Source: a bacterium (GTDB taxonomy: Bacteria; Patescibacteriota; Patescibacteriia; Patescibacteriales; JAKAJF01). Taken from it: 8,883 nucleotides of DNA. A program made the position numbers and the translations under genes. Under the pieces are notes generated by a model. That model was not told the DNA's origin. It made no database searches and saw only the letters and a program-made list of their open reading frames with translations. Positions 1 to 7,728 of the stretch are shown piece by piece. The stretch spans positions 1 to 8,883 of the forward strand of contig JAKAJF010000032.1 of assembly GCA_021813875.1 (NCBI GenBank). The letters run 5' to 3'. Position 1 is the stretch's first letter, and every line of letters begins with the position of its first letter.

Positions 1-1728
1 CGAGCTTTCGTAGATCATGGCCACGGCTTCCAAGTCATCGGATTTTTGAGGAGCCAGTCCGATGGCCTTTCTGCCGGCCTCGAGCGCCAGCGCGTAGTCA
101 TTGCCAGCCGCTCCGGTTTCGCCCTTCTTCTCCTCTCCCTGGGCCTTGGCGGCCAAAAGGTCGGCCAGGCTTATGAGATAAGCATCCGAATAAGGATCCA
201 GTCCGGCCGCGCTTCGGATATCGGAAATTTTCGCCTCCATCTCGGCCTGCCCGAGCGCCCGCATGGCCAGGGCGTCGGCGGCGAAAATTTTTGCGGCCAG
301 GGCGAGGAGGATGAGAGAGCCGACGCCGACCGACAGGAGCAGGCCGGCGGGCGCCAATGATCCTCGGCCGAGATTCAGATTCAGAGAGACGGTTTTCACC
401 CTCTTGGAATGGCTCGCCGCCAAGGCCAGGCCTAAGCAGAGGATCAGGAAGGAGAGCAGTAGGAAGGAAGGATCGGCGTAAAAGGCGGCCGTCAGGATGA
501 TGATGGAAAAGAAGCTTGAGAAAAAGCCCAGGAGCAGGGACCTTGACCCTCTGGCTTTCGACAAGGAGTCATAGAGCAAGGAGCCGGATTTGGTCATAAG
601 GATCAGCAAGAACAATGATCCCGCGATACCGATGGTGGCGAGAGCCTCGAGGAACAGGCCAGAAGCGTCGTTGAAGCCGGTATCCCAAAGAGGCGAAGAA
701 TTGAACTCGGCGGGGCGGAATTTATCGAAGTCGTAATAGAAGGTCGAGGGTCCCGAACCGAAGATCGGATTTTCTTTCAAGGCCCGCATAGCCACCTGCC
801 AGGAGATGTTTCTCGAAAGGCTGACTTCGGCCGGCAGTTTCAAGCGGGCCGGCCTCAAGCCTCCTACGACCATGGAGGCGACCAACAGCAGGAAGACGAT
901 GGCAGGGACGGCCAGATCCTTACCGGATATTTTGACGGTCTTGGTCAGGTAAAACATGAGGATGATGGCCGCTCCGGCGATCCCGGCCGGCCAGAAAGTA
1001 AATCCGCTCAAGAGGAAGAGGACAAAAAGATCGCCCAGGACGGCCGCGGCCGCCAGGATCCTGGCCGTGGCCACGGCCGGCTTTCCGGATCCCGGAAGGA
1101 TCTCGTCCGGCTGGGTCAGGATGACCGTAAAGATGGGCAGCATGGCGAGAAGAAACATGGCCAGGCCGCTCCAGGAGCCCAAGGGGGCGGAGGAAATGCC
1201 CCGGGCGGCAGGAAGGAAGGAGAGCCGAAAAGCTTCGAAGATTATCAATATGAACGAGGAGGACGCCAAGGCGCCGATAAGGAGCTTGAGCTTCCCGCGG
1301 CCGGCATTGTTGATGAGGAGATAATAGAAAAGGATGCCGGCCATCACGGCCAAAAGTCCTTTTCCGGGACTGCCGTAAGAGCTTAGTAGCGATTCGGCCC
1401 GGCCGACCGAAGAAAGGGCGGAGATGGAAAAGACCGCCAGGAAGCCTAAGACCGGGATATCGAGGGGCGTCTTTTTAAGCCGGAGACCGCCGGATAAGAA
1501 TCCTTTGAGCATCCAGGCCGCGGAGCCCAGGAAGGTCAAAAAATAAAAGAGGCTGAACTTCTCAAAGCCGGCCCCTTGGGTGGTCTTCCCGAGGAAAAAG
1601 ACAGGCAGGAGGAAGAACGATAAAAAAAGGACGCTTAAGATCGATAAATCCAGCGTCCTTAAAAAATTTTTTTCTTCAGCAGAGGCAAACAAGATAAATT
1701 TTGATAAGAAATTTTTAATAGTTTCCAT
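1..1728 (-). CDS. O-antigen ligase / Wzy-type polytopic membrane protein with C-terminal repeat tail (partial, C-terminus off the left edge)
   Basis: The frame is open from ATG at 1728 to the window edge, giving 576 codons without a stop; I checked it triplet by triplet. The product has about ten or more hydrophobic segments (for example near residues 27-46, 57-75, 90-105, 122-140, 148-166, 185-205, 222-240, 270-290, 355-377, 398-415, 420-437, 460-480). The family signature is the stretch near 305-375: RNISWQVAMRALKENP, then FGSGPSTF, then FEALATIG-like residues LEALATIGIAG, which resembles the Wzy_C/O-antigen ligase region with its large external loop. After the last membrane segment, residues from about 484 are soluble, Ala/Leu-rich and TPR-like. 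Such proteins ligate or polymerise lipid-linked glycans at the outer face of the membrane; the exact substrate cannot be told. Its start lies 33 bases past the tgt stop, with its own promoter. The SD is weak: GAGG sits 13 nt upstream of ATG. Confidence 0.85.
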   Translation of the reverse strand, partial: METIKNFLSKFILFASAEEKNFLRTLDLSILSVLFLSFFLLPVFFLGKTTQGAGFEKFSLFYFLTFLGSAAWMLKGFLSGGLRLKKTPLDIPVLGFLAVFSISALSSVGRAESLLSSYGSPGKGLLAVMAGILFYYLLINNAGRGKLKLLIGALASSSFILIIFEAFRLSFLPAARGISSAPLGSWSGLAMFLLAMLPIFTVILTQPDEILPGSGKPAVATARILAAAAVLGDLFVLFLLSGFTFWPAGIAGAAIILMFYLTKTVKISGKDLAVPAIVFLLLVASMVVGGLRPARLKLPAEVSLSRNISWQVAMRALKENPIFGSGPSTFYYDFDKFRPAEFNSSPLWDTGFNDASGLFLEALATIGIAGSLFLLILMTKSGSLLYDSLSKARGSRSLLLGFFSSFFSIIILTAAFYADPSFLLLSFLILCLGLALAASHSKRVKTVSLNLNLGRGSLAPAGLLLSVGVGSLILLALAAKIFAADALAMRALGQAEMEAKISDIRSAAGLDPYSDAYLISLADLLAAKAQGEEKKGETGAAGNDYALALEAGRKAIGLAPQKSDDLEAVAMIYESS

Positions 1729-1749
1729 CTTTTTCTTTTAGCCTCAACC

Positions 1750-1778
1750 ATTATAGCATAATTAACCCGGCGAATCAA
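1750..1778 (-). promoter_or_regulatory. Extended -10 promoter for the O-antigen ligase-like gene
   Basis: On the minus strand TATAAT lies at 1755-1750 and is preceded by TGC, an extended -10. TTGATT at 1778-1773 sits 17 nt upstream and matches the first four bases of the -35 consensus. The -35 half lies inside the last codons of tgt. A start near 1743 would give a leader of about 15 nt. This is a sequence match only. It suggests that the membrane gene can be transcribed apart from the upstream operon. Confidence 0.6.
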
Positions 1779-2922
1779 TATTTTTCCTTATTGTTTCCAT
1801 GAGCTCCATATAAAATTCCAGATTGTTGAGACTGGCGAGCTTGGCGCCCAAGGCTTCCTTGGTCTTGAAAAGATGGTTCAGATAGGCCTTGCTGTATTCC
1901 CTTAATTCCGGAAGACGCGAGTCGGGATTGATCGGCGAGAAATCCTTGGCGAAACGGGCATTGTTGATGTTGGCGGTCTTGTAGAAATTCTGTTTTCCGC
2001 CGCGGTAAGCGCCTGCCTTCTTTTTCCAATCCTGGGCGGGTAGGAAGAGCCGGCCATGCCTGCCTTCCCTCGTCGGAATGACGCAATCGAACATGTCCCA
2101 GCCGTAAGAAGCGCACCTCAAGATATCCTCGGGCAGGCCGATGCCGAGCGCGAAGCGGAGGGCTTTTTCGGGAATCATGGCTGCCGTTTCCCGCAAGACT
2201 TCTTCGAGGAAATTGCCTTGGCTGTCGACCGGTTTAGCGCCGAAGCCGTAGCCGTCAAAGCCGATCCCGACCAGTCCGCTGGCGCAACGTTCACGCAGGT
2301 CCAGGAAAGTGCCACCTTGGATGACTGAAAAAAGGAGCGGCCGCTGTCCGGCCGGGATTCTCCTGGCCTTGAGCTGGCGCTCGTACTCCTTCTTGCATCT
2401 GGCCGCCCAGGCCAAGGTCCGCTCGACCGCCCGGCCGATCTCCTCCCGCGGGGCATCATTGGGCGGGCAGTCATCCAAACAGACCATCATGTCCACCCCC
2501 AGATCGAATTGGATGCGGATGGCTTTTTCGGGCGTCAATTCGTTCAAGCGGCCGTCGATGGGAGACCGGAAGATGACGCCCTTGTCCGTAACTTTGCCCA
2601 AGGGAGCTTTCCCGCGGGCCTGCCTGATCAGAGAAAATACCTGGAAGCCGCCGCTATCCGACAGGAGCGGTTTGTCCCAGTTGATGAATCTATGCGCTCC
2701 CCCCGCCCGCCTGATCAATTTTTCTCCGGGCTGGAGGAATAGGTGATAAGTGTTGATGACCAGGGGTCCCAGGCCGACCGCCTCCATCTCCTTCCTGGTC
2801 AGGAGCTTGACGAAGCCGCGGGTGGCGTCAGGCATGAAGAAGGGCGTCTTCAGGCGGCCATGGACGGAGCTTACCAGCCCGGAACGGGCGGTTGTTTTTT
2901 TCTTTCTGATCTTAAACATCAT
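1762..2922 (-). CDS. tgt: tRNA-guanine (queuine) transglycosylase with degenerate zinc site
   Basis: A 386-residue TIM-barrel tRNA-guanine transglycosylase, the enzyme that swaps guanine-34 for a 7-deazaguanine in GUN anticodon tRNAs. Visible family motifs are INTYHLFLQPG (56-66), LSDSGGFQVFSL (87-98, with Asp89 as the general-base aspartate), LDDC (149-152), VIQGG (200-204) and MFDCVIPTREGRHG (277-290, with Asp279 as the nucleophile). The canonical C-x-C-x2-C...H zinc site is absent: the aligned residues are Ser335, Leu337, Leu340 and Asn366. The pocket loop normally GGLAVGE reads GAKPVDS (228-234). There is extra sequence between the nucleophile motif and NINNARF (318-324), and the C-terminus is short. 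The chosen start, ATG 2922, overlaps the upstream stop as ATGA, implying translational coupling; ATG 2919 is an alternative. Membership of the superfamily is secure. Queuosine-type activity is likely but unproven given the altered pocket. Confidence 0.92.
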   Translation of the reverse strand: MMFKIRKKKTTARSGLVSSVHGRLKTPFFMPDATRGFVKLLTRKEMEAVGLGPLVINTYHLFLQPGEKLIRRAGGAHRFINWDKPLLSDSGGFQVFSLIRQARGKAPLGKVTDKGVIFRSPIDGRLNELTPEKAIRIQFDLGVDMMVCLDDCPPNDAPREEIGRAVERTLAWAARCKKEYERQLKARRIPAGQRPLLFSVIQGGTFLDLRERCASGLVGIGFDGYGFGAKPVDSQGNFLEEVLRETAAMIPEKALRFALGIGLPEDILRCASYGWDMFDCVIPTREGRHGRLFLPAQDWKKKAGAYRGGKQNFYKTANINNARFAKDFSPINPDSRLPELREYSKAYLNHLFKTKEALGAKLASLNNLEFYMELMETIRKNIDSPG

Positions 2923-4877
2923 TGTATCATTCCGTCCGTATTGGCGATATCGTCATCCTCAAGCCTGGTCGTCTTGGCCGAGAGAGTCTTGCTTATGAGG
3001 GACTGGGTCTCGTTATCGATGGCGCTGACCGTCGATCCGGAGACCAGGACCATGATCTTGTTCCTGTCGGTCTCCGTCGGCGTAACGCTGATGCTGAATT
3101 CGGCATCGGTCTCGTAGGTGGTTATCGGCAGGCGGCCGATCGTCCAAGTGACCTTGCGGGTCGTCGGATCGAAAGAGACCGAGCCGAGCGAGGCCAGGGG
3201 CCGGCCGTCATAATTCACATTTTGCGGCAATACGGCCGTGACCTGCAGATTGTCCAGCTCGTGGAGGTTGTTGGTCAGGTGCCAGAAGACGCGGAAGCTC
3301 GTCGTCTGGCCGACTTTCGGCGGCAAAGGTCCGGAACCGACGGCGATATTGTCGCTGTTGAAATAACGCACCTGCTCATCCAATTTCAAATCGCTGTTGA
3401 TCTTATTGACGATGACGTTGCTTTTGGTCTTATCGTTGCTCTCGTCGGCCACCACCGGCGTCGAGGTGGCGTCGGAACCCTCGTCGGCCGTGCCGACGCT
3501 GAACTGGGCGTAACTGTCGACCTCGTATTTCTTGGTGACGTCCAACCCCGAATTTCCGGAAGCGACTTGCGCCAGGGGCAGAGTCTTGATCGAAAAGTCG
3601 ATCGTCCCCTCTTCCCCCTTTCCGAGCGAAGCCAGGGCCGGTATCTCATTTTTACTCCAACTGATCACGTTGCCGCTGATCTGGCCATGGTGAGCGTCCT
3701 TCAAGCTGGTCCAATCCAGGATGTCGCTCTTCAAGACAGCCATGATTACGACATTATTCATGTCCGATTCGCCCTTATTGGCGTACGAGATGGAATAATT
3801 CAGGGTCTGGTCAAAGTCGATCCCCTGGTCGTTGCGCGAACCGTTGATGATGACGTTCAGGTTCAGGTCGTTCTTGACCAATTCGAAGTTCAAAGGCTGC
3901 TCGAAGATTTTGTAGAACCGTTGGTTGCCGGCGGCATCGGTCATGACTTCTCCGGCGTCCAGAGTCAGGGTCTCGTTGTCGGCGATCTTATCTTTGAATT
4001 TGAAAGGGATCTTGAATTCCTTCTCATCCTGGCTGACATCGGTGACATCCCAGATTCCCGGCTGGGCATCCTTGCCCAATTTGCCAAAATCCAGATTGTC
4101 GATCGGCCCCAGGGTCAGGCGGAAATTATTGAGGTAGCTGTCGTTTCCGCCCTTATATTTGATATCGATGATATTTTCCTCACCGACCAAGGCGCTCGAG
4201 CTCGATTCCACGGAAAAATTGATGCCCGTATCGTTTATATCCGTCTCCAGGGCCGCCTCTTTCTTGAATTCGGAATTGAAATTGGCGGGAGTGTAGGTCA
4301 TCGAAGCCAGAATCTCATGTTTTTCGCCCAAGAGGCCGAACATCTTGCCCTTTATTTCTATCTCCCCGCTCCTGTGGGCCGGCAGATTGTCGGCTTTCCA
4401 CACGCCGATCCGAGGATCGGTGGAAGTCGCGGAAGGATCGTTCGGCGAGACTTGCGGGTCGGTCCCGGCGAGGACGAAATTTTCCGGGTAAACGACCCTA
4501 ATCTCCAGATCCTTGAGATCGACATCGCTAAGGTTGCGGTAATCGACCTTATAAATCAGTTCTTGGCCGGCCGCTGCTTCATTGTTGCCGCTGATCGCCA
4601 GCTGAATCGAAGACAGGCCGGAATTCTTATGGAGATAATAATAACCGCCGTAAGCGAGCCCGCCCAAGAGGGCGATCAAAAAAATGGTCATGAAAAAGTT
4701 ATAAAAAAATCCGTGCCTCTTTTTGATATCGAGCTTTTTGACGTCGACCATGTGGCCGTCGTCGCCCTGATAGATCTCGTTGAGACTCTCCTCGATCTCT
4801 TCCTCGCGGACTTCGAGGCCGGCCTGCTTGGTCGGATCAGGTAAGGCGCCTTTTGGATTATTCTTTGGTTTTGGCAT
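2919..4877 (-). CDS. Single-pass membrane-anchored protein with tandem DUF11/Ig-like extracytoplasmic domains
   Basis: A 652-residue protein. The N-terminal 55 residues are charged and presumably cytoplasmic. One membrane segment follows at about 58-81 (FFMTIFLIALLGGLAYGG), preceded by KKRH, so the rest should lie outside. The large C-terminal part is beta-rich and built from about four similar modules, roughly 90-205, 218-335, 338-490 and 500-635. Each has a DUF11-like pattern such as YKVDYRNLSDVDLKDLEI, LNYSISYANKGESDMNNV and FRVFWHLTNNLHELDNL, that is 'Y-x-[IV]-x-Y-x-N-x2-x2-[DL]-N' before a hydrophobic strand. It contains no cysteine and no evident catalytic motif. This points to a structural or adhesive surface role, but no ligand is known. 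It starts 9 bases after the DUF4012 stop and overlaps tgt by 4 bases, so the three are probably one transcript. No Shine-Dalgarno is visible before ATG. The tail is acidic (RLEDDD). Confidence 0.85.
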   Translation of the reverse strand: MPKPKNNPKGALPDPTKQAGLEVREEEIEESLNEIYQGDDGHMVDVKKLDIKKRHGFFYNFFMTIFLIALLGGLAYGGYYYLHKNSGLSSIQLAISGNNEAAAGQELIYKVDYRNLSDVDLKDLEIRVVYPENFVLAGTDPQVSPNDPSATSTDPRIGVWKADNLPAHRSGEIEIKGKMFGLLGEKHEILASMTYTPANFNSEFKKEAALETDINDTGINFSVESSSSALVGEENIIDIKYKGGNDSYLNNFRLTLGPIDNLDFGKLGKDAQPGIWDVTDVSQDEKEFKIPFKFKDKIADNETLTLDAGEVMTDAAGNQRFYKIFEQPLNFELVKNDLNLNVIINGSRNDQGIDFDQTLNYSISYANKGESDMNNVVIMAVLKSDILDWTSLKDAHHGQISGNVISWSKNEIPALASLGKGEEGTIDFSIKTLPLAQVASGNSGLDVTKKYEVDSYAQFSVGTADEGSDATSTPVVADESNDKTKSNVIVNKINSDLKLDEQVRYFNSDNIAVGSGPLPPKVGQTTSFRVFWHLTNNLHELDNLQVTAVLPQNVNYDGRPLASLGSVSFDPTTRKVTWTIGRLPITTYETDAEFSISVTPTETDRNKIMVLVSGSTVSAIDNETQSLISKTLSAKTTRLEDDDIANTDGMIQ

Positions 4878-4886
4878 ATGGATATG

Positions 4887-7511
4887 TTATTTTTTTATTT
4901 CAAAGATGGCGGCATAGAATTTATCGCTCGCGAGACTGTCTTCGACCGACCAGCCGCTCTCCGCCCGCGGAGATCCTGACTCGTTGTCCCAAGAAGACCA
5001 GATGCGTCCGAAATCGGCCGGCAGGCTCAAGTCGCTTTCAAGGTCGCTCGCGGCCGCGCCCGGCTGTTTCTGCGCGAACAGGGAATAAGAGAAGATGTCT
5101 TTTTTGCCGAATAATTTTTGGATCTTCTGCCAAAGGCCGTCCTGGTAGGCGCCGGCGACCCCTTCCAGCCTGAAGGGCAGCCTGTATTTCAGGCGGATAA
5201 GGATGCTCTGGCCGGGATCGACCATGCACCAATTGGCGAAGACCGTGTGTCCAGACTCGTCATAGATCCGGGTGCCTGAACGCTGGTCGGTCGAGGAATT
5301 GGCTTCCTCGCGGACCACCTCGGGATCTTTCTGCCAGCCATCGTCCGGCTTGCCGAAGTAGATATCGTCCGGTTTCTGGAATCCGTCGGCCTCGAGGAGT
5401 TCGCTGCCTTCCGGCACGTAGACCCGCATCCAGTCGACGTTCCTGACGCCCGAAAAGGGTTCGCGCTTGATTCCCGTGTGCGTCCTTTCTATTTCGACCG
5501 TGTCGATGATCCGGCCATCGGCCTCGACCGAGGCGTGATGAGTGATCTTCTCTTCTATCCTCCGGTCGCTCTTGCCACCGGCGATATTGGTATTGATGAC
5601 GGCCAGATAATCTCTGGGGGCGGTCTTGATCTCGCCGCTCCAGCCATAATCCTCGATCATTTTTTCCAGTTCCGGATCGTTGAAATAGAAAAGGATATTT
5701 TTTCCGCTTAAATTATTACCGATCGCCTTGATCAAGTCAATGAAGTTCTCATTCCGCAATCTTCCCGGCGCCTCGTCCAACATCTTTTTCATGAGGTCGC
5801 CGATGATTTTCTTCGGCTCTTTGGTCTTATCAGGCTTCTGTTCCGACAGTTCCTGGACGGTGGTCCAAAAATTATCCGAAGTCAGGACCACTCCGTATTT
5901 GTCGGTCATGTCTATGGGGCCGGTGACTTTCAAAAGGTCTTCGACGACCGTCGGCGTCAGGCTGATGACGCCGTCCACCGTCGGGCCGTCGCTCTTGTCC
6001 AGGAACCACATCAGCTTCTTGGCCGAAGTCGGCCAGTCCGGCCACCAGTTGGCGTCCCAGAAATGCCATAAAGGGTTGACCAGCCAGAGCGGCTGGGGCG
6101 CGACCACGCTGACTTTCATGCCCCCCTCGGTATCATAGCTGCCGCCCGCCGGAGCCTCAATATTCTTTATCTTGCCGCGGCTGAAATCGATCAAGGCGTA
6201 ACTGCCGATGAAGCCGCCGGTGGCGCGCAGTTCGGAGTTGTTCTGGAAGACCAGGAGATAGCGCCTGTCCTGGCTCGAGCCCAGGAAAGAGTTGATGTCT
6301 GCTGCCAGGTCGATAAATTCTTTGAGGCCGCCGGACAAGAAAGAAGCCTTGTCCTTGATCTCGGCGAATTGGGTCCGGTATTGCTCGGGCAAGTCTCCTT
6401 GGTCGATCCCGTCTATCTCCCTGTTCAAATCATCGGCGGCCGAGACGGCGTCCTGCCCCTTGGCGATGAAATTATCCAAGATTTCGGTGATGTCGCAATT
6501 TCCCGGCGTCGAAGAAGCCGTATCCGCGGCGTGACAGGTGGAGATAGGGCTCAAGGCCAGGCTCAGCTTGCTCCCCAGTTCGGCGGCCGCCTGGCCCGCG
6601 GACATGATGGCTTTGGCGTTGGCGGCGAGCCGCGCGTCTTTATCAGGCGCGATCGAAGCCAGGACGAACAGGAAGTCATTGATCTCTCCCAGTTCCTGCC
6701 TGGCTTTCAGAAATTTCTTGGCGGCGATGTCGAATTTTTCCCCGGCCGCGCCGAACTGCAGGCTGGAGGCGGCCTTGGTACCGGCGAGCATGCCGGAGAG
6801 AGCTTCCTGGCTCGAAGACAAGACCTCGTTCCTCAAGCTGTCCAGGTCCATCGATTTATAAAAAGTGAAAGCTTTGAAAGGAAGCACCAGGAGAAACAGC
6901 ACGGCCGCGAAAGCCAAGGTCGGCTTAAACAGTCTGAAGCCGGACAAAGCTCTCTCTTTTTCCAAATAATGATGCGGATAATCCTCGAGGATCTCTTCGG
7001 GACGGCTCTTCTTTTCTCCTCTCTCCCTTCTCTGGAAAAGGAGAGAGGCTCGGATCTTTCTTAAACCCAGGATCAGGCTCGGCCATAAATGATCGGAAAG
7101 GGCCGATTTCGTCTTTTTAAACAAGGAAACAAAAGGCTTAGTTACGGCTAAGACCGACAGACCGATGAAGCGGCTGAAAAAGACAGTCAGCCAGCCTGTC
7201 CGGTAGCATAACTTATAAAAAGCGCGGCCGAGGAAGATTAAGACCGAGCGGGATAACCTGAAGAGATTGAAGATCGCCAAGCTGCTCAGCTTTTCCCTGA
7301 GAGAAATCGCCGGCCGGATCTCCTCGGGCCTGGACGCCTCCGGGAGCCTTTCTTCCTTCGAGGTTCTTCTGATCTTTTTAAAGAGAGTCTTCTTGAGGAT
7401 CTTCTTGGGTCCGGGCGCCGGCGCCGCCTTTTGCCTGAGGTCGACGACAAACTGAGAAGCCTTCGGCTCTCCTTTTTCAAAAGCTGCTTTCTTGATTTTT
7501 TTATCAAGCAT
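4887..7511 (-). CDS. DUF4012 domain membrane-anchored surface protein
   Basis: An 874-residue protein. Residues 1-195 are strongly basic and probably cytoplasmic, with moderately hydrophobic stretches near 88-130 that might associate with the membrane. A clear membrane segment lies at about 197-216 (TLAFAAVLFLLVLPF). Residues about 225-410 are helical and Ala-rich. The DUF4012 core begins with YLLVFQNNSELRATGG (418-433) and continues through a Trp-rich section (WHFWDANWWPDWP, 482-494) and GVISLTPTVVEDLLK (514-528). The domain is common in CPR bacteria and some Gram-positive bacteria, often near envelope polysaccharide genes; its biochemical role is not known to me. Cysteines near 326 and 339 could form an external disulfide. 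It is the first gene of the minus-strand block, with an extended -10 promoter just upstream and no Shine-Dalgarno in its short leader. Assignment to the family is confident; function is open. Confidence 0.9.
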   Translation of the reverse strand: MLDKKIKKAAFEKGEPKASQFVVDLRQKAAPAPGPKKILKKTLFKKIRRTSKEERLPEASRPEEIRPAISLREKLSSLAIFNLFRLSRSVLIFLGRAFYKLCYRTGWLTVFFSRFIGLSVLAVTKPFVSLFKKTKSALSDHLWPSLILGLRKIRASLLFQRRERGEKKSRPEEILEDYPHHYLEKERALSGFRLFKPTLAFAAVLFLLVLPFKAFTFYKSMDLDSLRNEVLSSSQEALSGMLAGTKAASSLQFGAAGEKFDIAAKKFLKARQELGEINDFLFVLASIAPDKDARLAANAKAIMSAGQAAAELGSKLSLALSPISTCHAADTASSTPGNCDITEILDNFIAKGQDAVSAADDLNREIDGIDQGDLPEQYRTQFAEIKDKASFLSGGLKEFIDLAADINSFLGSSQDRRYLLVFQNNSELRATGGFIGSYALIDFSRGKIKNIEAPAGGSYDTEGGMKVSVVAPQPLWLVNPLWHFWDANWWPDWPTSAKKLMWFLDKSDGPTVDGVISLTPTVVEDLLKVTGPIDMTDKYGVVLTSDNFWTTVQELSEQKPDKTKEPKKIIGDLMKKMLDEAPGRLRNENFIDLIKAIGNNLSGKNILFYFNDPELEKMIEDYGWSGEIKTAPRDYLAVINTNIAGGKSDRRIEEKITHHASVEADGRIIDTVEIERTHTGIKREPFSGVRNVDWMRVYVPEGSELLEADGFQKPDDIYFGKPDDGWQKDPEVVREEANSSTDQRSGTRIYDESGHTVFANWCMVDPGQSILIRLKYRLPFRLEGVAGAYQDGLWQKIQKLFGKKDIFSYSLFAQKQPGAAASDLESDLSLPADFGRIWSSWDNESGSPRAESGWSVEDSLASDKFYAAIFEIKK

Positions 7512-7533
7512 GAGGATAAGTTTTACATTTCAA

Positions 7534-7563
7534 ATTATAACATAAAATCCCCTTCCCGGCCAA
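7534..7563 (-). promoter_or_regulatory. Extended -10 promoter of the DUF4012-DUF11-tgt operon
   Basis: On the minus strand TATAAT lies at 7539-7534, directly preceded by TGT, giving an extended -10. The -35 is poor: TTGGCC at 7563-7558 with an 18-nt spacer. A start near 7527 would leave only about 15 untranslated bases before ATG 7511. That leader ends TTATCCTC and has no purine-rich ribosome binding site. Confidence 0.6.
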
Positions 7564-7587
7564 CCCTGATCTTTTTTCCACCCCCTC

Positions 7588-7617
7588 TTGACAAAAGAAG
7601 GATAGTTATGATATAAT
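7588..7617 (+). promoter_or_regulatory. Near-consensus sigma70-type promoter of the 205-aa orphan gene
   Basis: The -35 TTGACA at 7588-7593 is a perfect match. The -10 TATAAT at 7612-7617 is also perfect, with an 18-nt spacer, and TGA at 7609-7611 makes it an extended -10. Transcription should start near 7624, giving a leader of about 120 nt. It diverges from the operon promoter at 7534-7563, so the two -35 elements are about 24 bases apart. Confidence 0.85.
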
Positions 7618-7646
7618 TATTTATTAAGATAAAGCTCTTTAAACAA

Positions 7647-7699
7647 GGCCAAATACCAGGTTTTTAGCCTTAGTTAGGCTCAAGGCCCGGTATTTGGCT
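7647..7699 (+). promoter_or_regulatory. Long hairpin in the 5' leader of the orphan gene
   Basis: A perfect 10-bp outer stem joins GCCAAATACC (7648-7657) to GGTATTTGGC (7689-7698), with a possible G-U closing pair at 7647/7699. After an A-C mismatch the stem continues with GG/CC, two G-U and two U-A pairs, and a mismatch, then ends in an inner stem AGCCT (7666-7670) / AGGCT (7676-7680) with loop TAGTT. No T tract follows, so it is not an ordinary terminator. It lies in the transcribed leader, some 30 bases upstream of the ribosome binding site, and does not itself cover it. Possible roles are mRNA stabilisation or protein/ligand binding. I recognise no known RNA family. Confidence 0.75.
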
Positions 7700-7728
7700 A
7701 ATCCACAAACACACAAGCGGCAAACACG

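Noticed and set aside
46..1324. Plus-strand open frames of 72-122 codons within the first 1.3 kb
   Set aside because: They lie opposite the O-antigen ligase-like gene, whose frame is open for 576 codons with a coherent membrane topology and family motif.
2922..3000. A preQ1 riboswitch before tgt
   Set aside because: tgt starts within the stop codon of the upstream gene, so there is no untranslated leader to hold one.
2922..4844. A 640-codon plus-strand open frame opposite the DUF11-like gene
   Set aside because: It mirrors the codon pattern of the minus-strand gene, lacks a ribosome binding site or promoter and has a low-complexity Asp/Val/Arg/Ile-rich translation. The minus strand shows a membrane segment, repeated domains and operon-like spacing.
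7648..7698. Leader hairpin as a transcription attenuator or terminator
   Set aside because: No T run follows the 3' arm; the next bases are TAATCCACAAAC.
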